Assembly (NCBI GenBank): GCA_003536295.1
Contig: DPZQ01000143.1
Span: forward strand, 1,434 to 21,709
DNA from: Rhodobacter sp.
GTDB lineage: Bacteria; Pseudomonadota; Alphaproteobacteria; Rhodobacterales; Rhodobacteraceae
Reading direction: 5' to 3'
DNA length: 20,276 nt
Part shown: positions 7,190-14,400 of the stretch, in pieces
Numbering within the stretch: position 1 is the first letter of the stretch
How the letters are laid out: every line of letters starts with the position of its first letter
Made by a program: the position numbers and the translations under genes
The notes under the pieces: generated by a model
What the model was told of the DNA's origin: nothing
The model's input: the letters and a program-made list of their open reading frames with translations, nothing else
The model's database searches: none

Positions 7190-8497
7190 TTAGATATCCA
7201 AAGTATTTTCGTGTTCCCAAGTTGAGAAGTGGGAAACAAAGCTATCCCATTCTTTCCTTTTTAACTTTAGGTAGGCTGACGAAAATTCATCCCCCATTGT
7301 GTGCATTAAGGTGCGATCTTTTTCATATTCTCTTAGCGCATCTAGTAAATTCAGCGGGAGTTTGGGCGCACCTTTTATTGTATGGCCCATTTGGTACATG
7401 TCAATATCGTGGCGTTTACCAGGATCTGCTTTGTTGCGGATACCATCAAGGCCGGCGGCAATTATTACAGCTTGCAATAAATATGGGTTTACCGCGCCGT
7501 CTGGCAAGCGCAGCTCAAACCTACCAGGCCCAGGAACGCGCACCATATGTGTGCGATTGTTACCCGTCCATGTAACAGTATTTGGCGCCCAAGTTGCACC
7601 GGAACTGGTTCGGGGTGCGTTAATTCGTTTGTAGCTGTTTACAGTTGGATTGCAAATTGCAGCCAAGGCAGAAGCATGCTTCATAATGCCACCCAAGAAA
7701 TGGCGGCCTTTCTCAGAAAGGCCAAGCTCTTTTGTGTTGTCTGCAAAAACGTTGACCTTACCCGCTAAATCCCAAACTGAAATATGAGCATGACAACCAG
7801 AACCGGTTAGCCCTTTAAATGGCTTCGGCATAAAAGTCGCACGCATGCCATGCTTCTCGGCAACAGACTTCATCATAAATTTGAAGAAACTATGTTTGTC
7901 TGCTGTTTGCAACGCGTCGTCATACTTCCAATTCATTTCGAATTGGCCGATCGCATCTTCATGGTCATTTTGGTAGGCTTCCCAACCCAAATCCAGCATG
8001 TAATCACACACTTCCGATATCACATCATAACGACGCATGACCGCTTGTTGATCATAGCAGGGTTTTTCTGCATTATCTAAAGGATCAGAAATCTGTGTGC
8101 CTTCCATGTTTAACAGAAAAAACTCAGGCTCCACGCCAGTTTTGATGCGCAAACCCTCGTCGGCGGCCTCTGCTATTAATTTATTTAGGACGTTGCGCGG
8201 TGCTTGTGCAACAGGATTACCTTCCATCACGCAGTTCGAAGCCAGCCACGCGACTTCTGGTTTCCAAGGCATTTGTATGGCTGAATTAACATCAGGAACT
8301 GCCATCATATCAGGATGCGCAGGGGTCAAATCAAGCCAAGTGGCAAATCCCGCAAATCCTGCACCGTCAATTGCCATGTCGTTGATCGCCTGAGTTGGCA
8401 CTAATTTAGCACGCTGACCACCGAAAAGGTCAGTGTACGAAATCATAAAATACTTAACGCCTCTTTCTTTCGCCCATTTGGCCAGATCTTTTGTCAT
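7190..8497 (-). CDS. gmaS: gamma-glutamylmethylamide synthetase (glutamine synthetase type III-like)
   Basis: A 435-residue glutamine-synthetase-fold ligase. By family and context it joins methylamine to glutamate with ATP, giving gamma-glutamylmethylamide, the entry step of the N-methylglutamate pathway. Visible features are the N-terminal beta-grasp segment (SYTDLFGGQRAKLVP), metal ligands in GVEPEFFLL (Glu123, Glu125), HEDAIGQFE (Glu180, Glu187), the nucleotide-site GSGCHAHIS (His236, His238), and the substrate/ATP segment NPTVNSYKR through RFELRLPD (Arg326, Glu328). It is shorter than type I GlnA and lacks the adenylylation-loop tyrosine region. AGGGGA stands six bases before the ATG. It follows mgsC by 71 bases. 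An ordinary ammonia-using GlnT is the alternative, but mgsABC, amt and tdm nearby favour methylamine. Confidence 0.85.
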   Translation of the reverse strand: MTKDLAKWAKERGVKYFMISYTDLFGGQRAKLVPTQAINDMAIDGAGFAGFATWLDLTPAHPDMMAVPDVNSAIQMPWKPEVAWLASNCVMEGNPVAQAPRNVLNKLIAEAADEGLRIKTGVEPEFFLLNMEGTQISDPLDNAEKPCYDQQAVMRRYDVISEVCDYMLDLGWEAYQNDHEDAIGQFEMNWKYDDALQTADKHSFFKFMMKSVAEKHGMRATFMPKPFKGLTGSGCHAHISVWDLAGKVNVFADNTKELGLSEKGRHFLGGIMKHASALAAICNPTVNSYKRINAPRTSSGATWAPNTVTWTGNNRTHMVRVPGPGRFELRLPDGAVNPYLLQAVIIAAGLDGIRNKADPGKRHDIDMYQMGHTIKGAPKLPLNLLDALREYEKDRTLMHTMGDEFSSAYLKLKRKEWDSFVSHFSTWEHENTLDI

Positions 8498-8520
8498 CTT
8501 TTTCCCCTGTTTTTTATAAG

Positions 8521-8535
8521 TTATTGTGACAATAA
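8521..8535. promoter_or_regulatory. perfect 15-base palindrome upstream of gmaS
   Basis: TTATTGTGACAATAA is a perfect inverted repeat of 7-base arms around one base. It lies 23 bases upstream of the gmaS start in the 71-base mgsC-gmaS gap. Its position and symmetry fit an operator for a dimeric regulator. Which protein binds is unknown. A weak stem (AGCC-TGAG-GGCT on the minus strand) followed by TTTTATT precedes it and could attenuate read-through from mgsC. Confidence 0.4.
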
Positions 8536-8568
8536 AAGCCCTCAGGCTCCATAAAGTCCAACAATTCT

Positions 8569-9888
8569 TTAATATCTACCAGGAACCCATGAGGTGCCTG
8601 CAATCGGAACTCCAGCCATGGCCGCAGCTTCCACAGTCAAAGCGCACAGATCTTCTGGTTCAAGGTGGTGTAGGTGATTTTTACCACAGGCCCGAGCGAT
8701 TGTTTGTGCCTCGAGGGTTAAGACCTTTAAATAGTTTTTCAAACGTCTGCCGCCCATGATCGGATCAAAACGGCTTGATAGGAGAGGATCTTGGGTGGTG
8801 ATACCCGCAGGGTCCTTACCTTCGTGCCAGTCATCATAAGCTCCGGCGGTTGTACCCAATTTGCGATATTCTTCTTCATGAATTGGGTCATTGTCCCCAA
8901 GAGCAATCAAAGCAGCAGTCCCTATGGCGACAGCATCAGCGCCCAAGGCCATAGCCTTTGCAACGTCAGCTCCTGTACGTATGCCACCCGATACGATGAG
9001 CTGAACCTTGCGATGCATACCCAGATCTTGCAGCGCCTTTACCGCCTGGGGGATGCACGCCAAAATTGGCATGCCTACATTTTCGATAAAGACATTTTGT
9101 GTTGCCGCTGTGCCGCCTTGCATGCCATCGAGGACAACTACATCAGCGCCAGCTTTTACCGAAAGTGCCGTGTCATAATATGGTCTTGATCCACCAATTT
9201 TAACATAAATTGGTTTTTCCCAATTGGTAATTTCGCGTAACTCTGCAATCTTAATCTCTAGATCGTCGGGACCTGTCCAATCGGGGTGCCTACAAGCTGA
9301 GCGCTGGTCAATTCCCTTTGGCAAATTGCGCATCATTGCTACACGATCCGAGATTTTTTGTCCAAGCAACATGCCGCCGCCGCCTGGTTTGGCTCCTTGC
9401 CCCACCACTACTTCAATGGCATCAGCGCGGCGCAAGTCATCAGGATTCATACCGTATCGTGAAGGCAAATATTGATAGACTAATGTTTTAGAATGTCCAC
9501 GTTCTTCTTCGGTCATCCCACCGTCGCCTGTTGTCGTAGAAGTACCAGCCTCGCTCGCACCACGCCCCAACGCTTCCTTTGCAGGACCGGATAAAGCTCC
9601 AAAGCTCATACCTGCGATGGTGATAGGTATTTCTAAATGAATAGGGTTCTTGGCAAATCGTGTTCCGAGCCATACGTCGGTCCCACATTTTTCTCGGTAA
9701 CCTTCTAAAGGATAACGGCTGATCGATGCGCCAAGAAATAAAAGATCATCGAAGTGAGGAAGCTGCCGTTTGGAGCCACCACCGCGTATATCATAGATCC
9801 CTGTTGCCGCCGCACGCCTGATTTCGGCATTAACTTCGTTTGAAAACGTCCAGGACATTTTTGGAGGTGTGTGTGGAAAATCTGTCAT
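8569..9888 (-). CDS. mgsC: N-methylglutamate synthase subunit C, FMN-binding glutamate synthase-like
   Basis: A 439-residue protein matching the FMN-binding synthase domain of glutamate synthase (also called GlxD-like). In N-methylglutamate synthase this subunit forms N-methylglutamate from the methylamine moiety and a keto/amino acid partner. The FMN barrel signature is AGMSFGALSGPAKEAL (92-107), followed by the Gly/Thr-rich GTSTTTGDGGM. The late phosphate-binding part is SGGIRTGADVAKAMALGADA. The amidotransferase and GXGXG domains are absent because mgsA and mgsB supply them. The spaced cysteines of the 3Fe-4S loop of full-length GltB are not evident. I chose the ATG at 9888 because GAGG, which includes the mgsB stop codon, lies five bases upstream. 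The frame could extend to 9921, overlapping mgsB. Confidence 0.87.
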   Translation of the reverse strand: MTDFPHTPPKMSWTFSNEVNAEIRRAAATGIYDIRGGGSKRQLPHFDDLLFLGASISRYPLEGYREKCGTDVWLGTRFAKNPIHLEIPITIAGMSFGALSGPAKEALGRGASEAGTSTTTGDGGMTEEERGHSKTLVYQYLPSRYGMNPDDLRRADAIEVVVGQGAKPGGGGMLLGQKISDRVAMMRNLPKGIDQRSACRHPDWTGPDDLEIKIAELREITNWEKPIYVKIGGSRPYYDTALSVKAGADVVVLDGMQGGTAATQNVFIENVGMPILACIPQAVKALQDLGMHRKVQLIVSGGIRTGADVAKAMALGADAVAIGTAALIALGDNDPIHEEEYRKLGTTAGAYDDWHEGKDPAGITTQDPLLSSRFDPIMGGRRLKNYLKVLTLEAQTIARACGKNHLHHLEPEDLCALTVEAAAMAGVPIAGTSWVPGRY

Positions 9889-9895
9889 GTTAACC

Positions 9896-10585
9896 TCAAT
9901 ATGCCGACGCGTTGTCGACATTAAATGTGTAAAGCGTTCTAGCCGATCCGTATCGCTTAAATTCAGAGGGCTTTGCTAAATGGCTGGCTTCGCCGCGTTC
10001 TAAAAGGTTTGCCAATAACTCAAGGTGCTCAGGGCGCATCTCTTTTTCAATACAATCTGCACCTAAGGACTTAACGGAACCGCGCACAAATAAACGTGCC
10101 TCATAAAGGCTGTCACCCAGTGCGTCACCGGCATCGCCCAGCACTATCATAGTGCCTGATTGTGCCATGAAGGCTGACATATGGCCTATGTTGCCATGTA
10201 CAACGATTTCTATTCCCTTCATCGAGATTCCACAGCGAGAACTTGCATTGCCTTTAATCACTAAAAGTCCACCCCGCCCCGTGGCGCCAGCATATTGGCT
10301 AGCGTCGCCATCGACGATCACAGTTCCCGACATCATATTTTCAGCAACACCAGGACCGGCAGATCCCTTAACTCGGATGGTTGCTTGCTTGTTCATGCCA
10401 GCACAATAGTAGCCAGTAGAGCCACGCACAGTGACGTCGATTAAAGCATCAACACCCACTGCAATCGAATGTGAGCCCTTGGGGTTTATCACTTCCCACT
10501 CAGTCATGTTTGTTTCGCCGCGCAGTGAGTGCAGTGTTGAGTTCAGAGCACGTAGTCCATCTTTTGAAAGGTCAAAGCTTTGCAT
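9896..10585 (-). CDS. mgsB: N-methylglutamate synthase subunit B, GXGXG domain
   Basis: A 229-residue protein equivalent to the C-terminal GXGXG (right-handed beta-helix) domain of glutamate synthase and to GlxC. Repeated short Gly-rich beta turns run through residues 45-180, for example RVKGSAGPGVAENM, VDGDASQYAGATGRGG, VIKGNASSRCGISMKG and VLGDAGDALGDSLYEA. In the parent enzyme this domain is structural and couples the amidotransferase to the synthase site. Here it would bridge MgsA and MgsC. GGGAG lies nine bases before the ATG. The mgsA stop is three bases away, and its own TGA is part of the mgsC ribosome-binding site, so translation of the three is coupled. Formylmethanofuran dehydrogenase C has the same fold, but the context excludes it. 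Confidence 0.87.
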   Translation of the reverse strand: MQSFDLSKDGLRALNSTLHSLRGETNMTEWEVINPKGSHSIAVGVDALIDVTVRGSTGYYCAGMNKQATIRVKGSAGPGVAENMMSGTVIVDGDASQYAGATGRGGLLVIKGNASSRCGISMKGIEIVVHGNIGHMSAFMAQSGTMIVLGDAGDALGDSLYEARLFVRGSVKSLGADCIEKEMRPEHLELLANLLERGEASHLAKPSEFKRYGSARTLYTFNVDNASAY

Positions 10586-10588
10586 TAA

Positions 10589-11485
10589 TTAACGCTCCCA
10601 GAAATATACGGTTGCTGGTTCAGGTTCCCAAACTCGGGCATTTTCAATGTCAGGCAAATTAACTAAGGCGCGATATTCTGAACCAAAAGCAACATACTTA
10701 TCTGTTTCGGCCATAACCGCTGGCTTGCAAGCGATAGGATCGCGCACAACACCAAAGCCATTCTTAGTGCCAAGAACGAAAGTGAAAAATCCGTCTAAGT
10801 CTGTTAGAGTCGCATTCATTGCATCTCCAAGACTTGAGCCTTCCTTCAGCTTATGACTAATAAATGCTGCAGCAACCTCGGTGTCATTTTCAGTTTCAAA
10901 CTCCATACCCGCACGGCGTAAATCCCGGCGAACGGAATTGTGATTAGACAAAGATCCATTATGAACCAAGCACTGATCATGTCCGGTTGAAAACGGATGC
11001 GCACCCATCGTTGTTACTGCAGATTCAGTGGCCATACGTGTATGGCCAATGCCATGTGTGCCGCCCATCGTTGAAATGCCAAACATTGCCGCTACGTCTT
11101 TTGGTAAGCCTATTTCTTTGAAAATTTCGATATTTTCACCCGCGCTCATGACTTTAAGGGTTGGAGAAAAAGCACTAACTGCTTTACGTGCATTGTCGAG
11201 CTGTGACAGTGGTAATTCAATAACAATATGTGTGCCCTTAATCGAAGCCTTGATTTTTGATCCAACGGCCTTCTCAATAGATCCTTGTAAGCCGTTAAAG
11301 TCCTCCAACGGCTTTGATGATTGTAGGGTTAATTTTGCCATACCTTTTTGGGGTTCGCCGTAGATGGCAATCCCTGCGCTATCAGGTCCACGATCCGTCA
11401 TCGTTATCAACATGTCCGTCAGCATAGCACCCAGCTGAGGCTCTAGCGTTTTGTCTTTTAGAAAAAGCCCTACTATTCCACACAT
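10589..11485 (-). CDS. mgsA: N-methylglutamate synthase subunit A, class II glutamine amidotransferase
   Basis: A 298-residue N-terminal-nucleophile amidotransferase, related to the first domain of glutamate synthase and to GlxB. Cys2 (MCGIVG) becomes the catalytic N-terminal nucleophile after Met removal. DRGPDSAGIAIYG (31-43) binds the substrate carboxylate, and GIGHTRMATESAV with VHNGSLSNH supplies the glutamine-site Arg and oxyanion Asn/Gly. In this pathway it would accept gamma-glutamylmethylamide and release methylamine into the MgsC tunnel, as glutamine amidotransferases release ammonia. AGGAG stands about ten bases before the ATG. It is the first gene of the mgsABC-gmaS unit, separated from the amt unit by a terminator at 11577-11610. 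A GlxB-type amidotransferase of another pathway is the alternative. Confidence 0.88.
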   Translation of the reverse strand: MCGIVGLFLKDKTLEPQLGAMLTDMLITMTDRGPDSAGIAIYGEPQKGMAKLTLQSSKPLEDFNGLQGSIEKAVGSKIKASIKGTHIVIELPLSQLDNARKAVSAFSPTLKVMSAGENIEIFKEIGLPKDVAAMFGISTMGGTHGIGHTRMATESAVTTMGAHPFSTGHDQCLVHNGSLSNHNSVRRDLRRAGMEFETENDTEVAAAFISHKLKEGSSLGDAMNATLTDLDGFFTFVLGTKNGFGVVRDPIACKPAVMAETDKYVAFGSEYRALVNLPDIENARVWEPEPATVYFWER

Positions 11486-11526
11486 AAACGCGCGCTCCTA
11501 AGGTAATTGCATTCTATTCTTACACT

Positions 11527-11555
11527 AATATTTCATCTCTCAACATAACTATCAA
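11527..11555 (-). promoter_or_regulatory. candidate promoter for mgsABC-gmaS
   Basis: On the minus strand TTGATA (11550-11555) and AATATT (11527-11532) are separated by 17 bases, a standard sigma-70-like layout, about 40 bases upstream of the mgsA start. It lies just past the terminator of the upstream amt unit, where a fresh promoter is expected. The region is AT-rich, so a chance match is possible. Confidence 0.35.
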
Positions 11556-11576
11556 GAAACTTTTTTAATAATTAGG

Positions 11577-11610
11577 AAAAAAATAAGGCGAGATATTCAG
11601 ATCCCGCCTT
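11577..11610 (-). terminator. intrinsic terminator after amt and the small membrane protein gene
   Basis: Read on the minus strand, AAGGCG (11605-11610) pairs with CGCCTT (11585-11590). One mismatch and a 3-base inner stem surround the hexaloop, and ATTTTTTT follows at once. It lies 29 bases after the stop of the small gene. This is the clearest terminator in the window and separates the amt unit from mgsABC-gmaS. Confidence 0.8.
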
Positions 11611-11639
11611 AAGGTTTTTGAAATATGGTTACTAAAGGG

Positions 11640-11858
11640 TTAGTAGCGGTCTATCCCCTTAGCCATGTTCTCGTTGGTTGCGGTTTTTACAGCTTCTTCA
11701 AGCTCGCGAGTTTCGTCTCTCATTTGGCGTACATGCCAATAAAGCCAGAAAACCACACATAAAACAGTCATTACCACTTCCCACCCTTGAAAGGGGTAAA
11801 CGGCTCCAACGTCGGCCAGATCGACGGCCCAACTTGTCATTCCATTTGTCGACATCAT
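11640..11858 (-). CDS. small single-span membrane protein coupled to amt
   Basis: A 72-residue protein of no family that I recognise. Residues 1-25 are polar with an acidic patch (DLADVG). Residues 26-43 (WEVVMTVLCVVFWLYWHV) form one membrane span rich in aromatic residues. Residues 44-72 are a charged tail (RQMRDETRELEEAVK) likely to be helical. With positive charge after the span, the tail should face the cytoplasm. It begins nine bases after the amt stop, with AAAGGA at 11862-11867. Two ATG codons are adjacent and the second (11855) has the better spacing. A terminator follows directly. Co-expression with amt suggests an accessory subunit or stabiliser of the transporter, but this is inference. 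Codon use resembles its neighbours, supporting a real gene. Confidence 0.75.
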   Translation of the reverse strand: MMSTNGMTSWAVDLADVGAVYPFQGWEVVMTVLCVVFWLYWHVRQMRDETRELEEAVKTATNENMAKGIDRY

Positions 11859-11867
11859 TTGTCCTTT

Positions 11868-13229
11868 CTACAGTTTTTTAAGAAGTTCTTTTTCTGCAAC
11901 ACAAACCTGCGCGATAGCAGATTCGTAGATCTCGTTGTTGTGGAAATCGAGCCCTTGTAACTCAACCTCTGCAGGGATCCGCAAAACTCCAAGAGACGCT
12001 TGCAGCTTTGAAATTAAGAAACCAGGTAAGAAGCCAAGTAAACCAAACATTATAGCCGCGCCAATGATTTGGCCGATCGGATTAATAGTGGCATAGCCTT
12101 CGAACGGAGAGGATGGTTGCCCCCATAGCAAGAAGCCCGCAATAATTAATCCTACGATGCCAGAATAGCCGTGAACGGCAACAGCGCCCACAGCATCATC
12201 CAACTTAAAGCGCTTCTCAATCCAGTAGTGCAATTTGTAAACTATCACCACATTCACTGCTCCAACAAACATAGCTTGGATTGGGTGATAAAGATCATTG
12301 CCTGCCGAAGCCGCTATAACCCCAGCTAAACCGCCTGATAGCGTCCAGAAGACGTCGCCTTTAGACACGATGTAAGCAGCCATTAAGCCACCAGATAGTG
12401 ACATCAGGAAGTTGAATGTAATAGCGCTGAGAGTGGTGGGCGCCAAATAGATATTTGTAGCCGTCCATGTCGCGCCTGTGAGCTCTCCGCCGATCACTTC
12501 TGGCGCGATGATAGGAACGTTACACGCCGCATAGAAGCCCCAAAATCCTGTGTAAATTAGGAACAGCCCAATTGCTAGCATCCAAGGATTATGTGGAGGG
12601 ATGTCGCGCGGCGTACCATCTGCCGCAAATTTACCCAAACGTGGGCCCAAAACCATAATAACACCCAATGCATAACCACCAGCAATCGCATGGATCACGC
12701 CGGACGCATATGCATCATGATATCCTAACTTCTGCACCATCCATCCCGCATAGTGCCAGCCCCAAGCTGCATCGATGATCCAAAATACCGAGCCAATCAG
12801 AACGGCGTGTACCCACAAGGCCGATGAACGTATCCGTTCTATTACAGAGCCCGAAACAATAGAGGCTGCGGTCCAAGAAAAGAGCAAAAATGCAGCCCAG
12901 AATACCCCAGTGATGTGGTCAGACAAGTTGGTCGCCATGCTCTCAGACCAAGGTGTATATGCAGCAGCGCCTTCAAAATCGATGCCGCCCATCCCAGGAA
13001 ATGCGTTGGGAAATGCCCAGTAGATCCACCAACCAAATAAGAAGAAGGTAATTGTCACGAGGGGGATCAACATCACATTTTTGAGCAAAGTGTGCATGTG
13101 ATTTTTACGGCGGCTTGCTCCAACTTCATACATGCAAAAGCCAACGTGGATTAAAAACATCATTACAATCGTTACGAAATAGTAGAATTCGGTAAAAACG
13201 GTGGTTAGCGCGTTTAAATTACCTTCCAT
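11868..13229 (-). CDS. amt: Amt-family ammonium/methylammonium transporter
   Basis: A 453-residue polytopic protein of the Amt/Mep/Rh family, with about eleven membrane spans. The conduction-pore residues align with E. coli AmtB: the twin His at His180 (YASGVIH) and His353 (DDAVGAVAVHG), Asp172 eight residues before the first His, and Phe118 (FSWTAASIVSG) at the outer gate position. The C-terminal tail keeps the family pattern LQGLD then EIYESA, the region contacted by PII proteins. Some segments (YTGFWGFYAACN, DAAWGWHYAG) differ from common AmtB proteins. No signal peptide is obvious. GGGAG lies seven bases before the ATG. Its place between mgsA and tdm suggests uptake or recapture of methylammonium or of ammonium released during amine breakdown; the sequence alone cannot tell which. 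Confidence 0.9.
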   Translation of the reverse strand: MEGNLNALTTVFTEFYYFVTIVMMFLIHVGFCMYEVGASRRKNHMHTLLKNVMLIPLVTITFFLFGWWIYWAFPNAFPGMGGIDFEGAAAYTPWSESMATNLSDHITGVFWAAFLLFSWTAASIVSGSVIERIRSSALWVHAVLIGSVFWIIDAAWGWHYAGWMVQKLGYHDAYASGVIHAIAGGYALGVIMVLGPRLGKFAADGTPRDIPPHNPWMLAIGLFLIYTGFWGFYAACNVPIIAPEVIGGELTGATWTATNIYLAPTTLSAITFNFLMSLSGGLMAAYIVSKGDVFWTLSGGLAGVIAASAGNDLYHPIQAMFVGAVNVVIVYKLHYWIEKRFKLDDAVGAVAVHGYSGIVGLIIAGFLLWGQPSSPFEGYATINPIGQIIGAAIMFGLLGFLPGFLISKLQASLGVLRIPAEVELQGLDFHNNEIYESAIAQVCVAEKELLKKL

Positions 13230-13430
13230 TTTCTCACTCCCAATCTGTTAATTTTCTTGTTCTTTATTTTCTTCTAAGGAAAATTTATTTAACAACTTGG
13301 GATTATTGTTTAGGTTCTGTCAATAGTAATATTGCAAAATACCACGCAAAGTTTGTCAAAAATGAAACGTCAGATAAGGGCATTAATAAAAATTGATATT
13401 AATTTAAAATCACAAGCCTAGATTTTTTTA

Positions 13431-14126
13431 TCAAGCAACAGGATAGGAAATAATTGACAAATATCGGATGGGTAATTTTACTAAAACCTCTGGGCCGTGA
13501 GGCGCGTCGGCATCAAAAAATAAGCTGTCGCCTGGCCTTAGGTGAAAAATTTTGTCGTCATGACGATATTTTACTTCACCCTCTAAAACGTAAAGCATTT
13601 CCAAGCCTTCATGCTGAAAAGTTGGGAACACATCACTGTCTTCGCTAAGCGTAATCAAATAAGGTTCCATCATGACGCCTGATGAATTGGCGCCAATATG
13701 GCCTAGTAGATTATATTGATGACCTGCACGTGTCCCGCGGCGATCAACTTCTATATGTTCATTCGCCCTAACATGTTGTACTTCACGACGCTCATTAAAG
13801 CCTGCAAAAAATGCAGTTACGGGAACAGAAAACGTATGACTTAAAACCTGCAATGTTTTCAAAGAGGGTGAGGTGTTACCATTTTCAATTTTCGACAACA
13901 TACCTATGGATAGGCCTGTCAATTGGGCAACGTCTGCCACTGTCATGTTTTGTTGACGCCGAAGAGTTTTTACTTCACGGCCAATCGAAGCTTCTAAGCT
14001 CCGCTCTAAAATTTGGCGTGTGCTGTGGGGATCTTGGCTTAGCCGAGATGATGGAACAGGCATTTTTTTACGCGCCTCATAGTTGTTCATATTAAACATT
14101 AAGCTTTGGCTGTAATATGGATCCAT
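13431..14126 (-). CDS. XRE-family regulator with C-terminal cupin domain
   Basis: Up to 231 residues. A Cro/CI-type helix-turn-helix occupies residues 50-107 (GREVKTLRRQQNMTVADVAQLTGLSIGMLSKIENG, split across the four helices), and a cupin_2 barrel fills 150-228 (HEGLEMLYVLEGEV, LRPGDSLFFDADAPHG). Such regulators sense small metabolites and often repress amine or amino-acid catabolic genes. The start is unsettled: the longest frame begins at 14126 without a ribosome-binding site, while Met22 (14063) has GAGG about eleven bases upstream. It lies between tdm and amt on the same strand, so it probably controls them or itself. Palindromic and repeated sites stand upstream. Specific ligand and targets are unknown. 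Confidence 0.87.
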   Translation of the reverse strand: MDPYYSQSLMFNMNNYEARKKMPVPSSRLSQDPHSTRQILERSLEASIGREVKTLRRQQNMTVADVAQLTGLSIGMLSKIENGNTSPSLKTLQVLSHTFSVPVTAFFAGFNERREVQHVRANEHIEVDRRGTRAGHQYNLLGHIGANSSGVMMEPYLITLSEDSDVFPTFQHEGLEMLYVLEGEVKYRHDDKIFHLRPGDSLFFDADAPHGPEVLVKLPIRYLSIISYPVA

Positions 14127-14400
14127 AACCGCAATAATTTAGCTTAACAAGACTTAGGTGCCATGCGGCAGGCTTCAGCGCATTAAGACACAAAGCAAGT
14201 TTTCTATTTAGTTAGTCTTAGATTTCTCGATTTCTCAAAATAGGAAGTTGCCTATTTTCTTATGATGATTAAAGCGCAGCTCTTCACCTGCTGGCTTGAT
14301 GATTGTTTTTGTCCTCACTAAGCTTTAGTTTGAAGGTCCGTTGGTATATTCATATCAAATATAATTGCAGCGCCCAACAAAAGCCTGCGATTGGCTCCAA
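14127..14400 (-). promoter_or_regulatory. regulator upstream region with direct repeat and palindrome
   Basis: The 274-base gap between tdm and the XRE-cupin gene. It holds two tandem copies of GATTTCTC (14221-14236) followed directly by a perfect inverted repeat AAAATAGG-AAGTTG-CCTATTTT (14237-14258). TTAACAAG at 14144-14151 matches, inverted, a motif upstream of tdm. Just after the tdm stop is a short stem (AGCC/GGCT at 14382-14396, minus strand) with a TTTTG tail, at best a weak terminator. These are candidate operators for autoregulation; none is proved. Confidence 0.45.

Noticed and set aside
7190..8497. Ordinary nitrogen-assimilation GlnA
   Set aside because: It is about 30 residues shorter, lacks the adenylylation region and sits with mgsABC; GmaS/GlnT type is the better call.
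8569..11485. Glutamate synthase (GltB) broken into three pieces by frameshifts
   Set aside because: Each piece has its own ribosome-binding site and start, and the three-gene layout is that of mgsABC/glxBCD.
13321..13345. Sigma-54 promoter upstream of amt
   Set aside because: A GG...GC pair is present on the minus strand (GTGGTATTTTGC), but the interval is 6 bases instead of the required 10.
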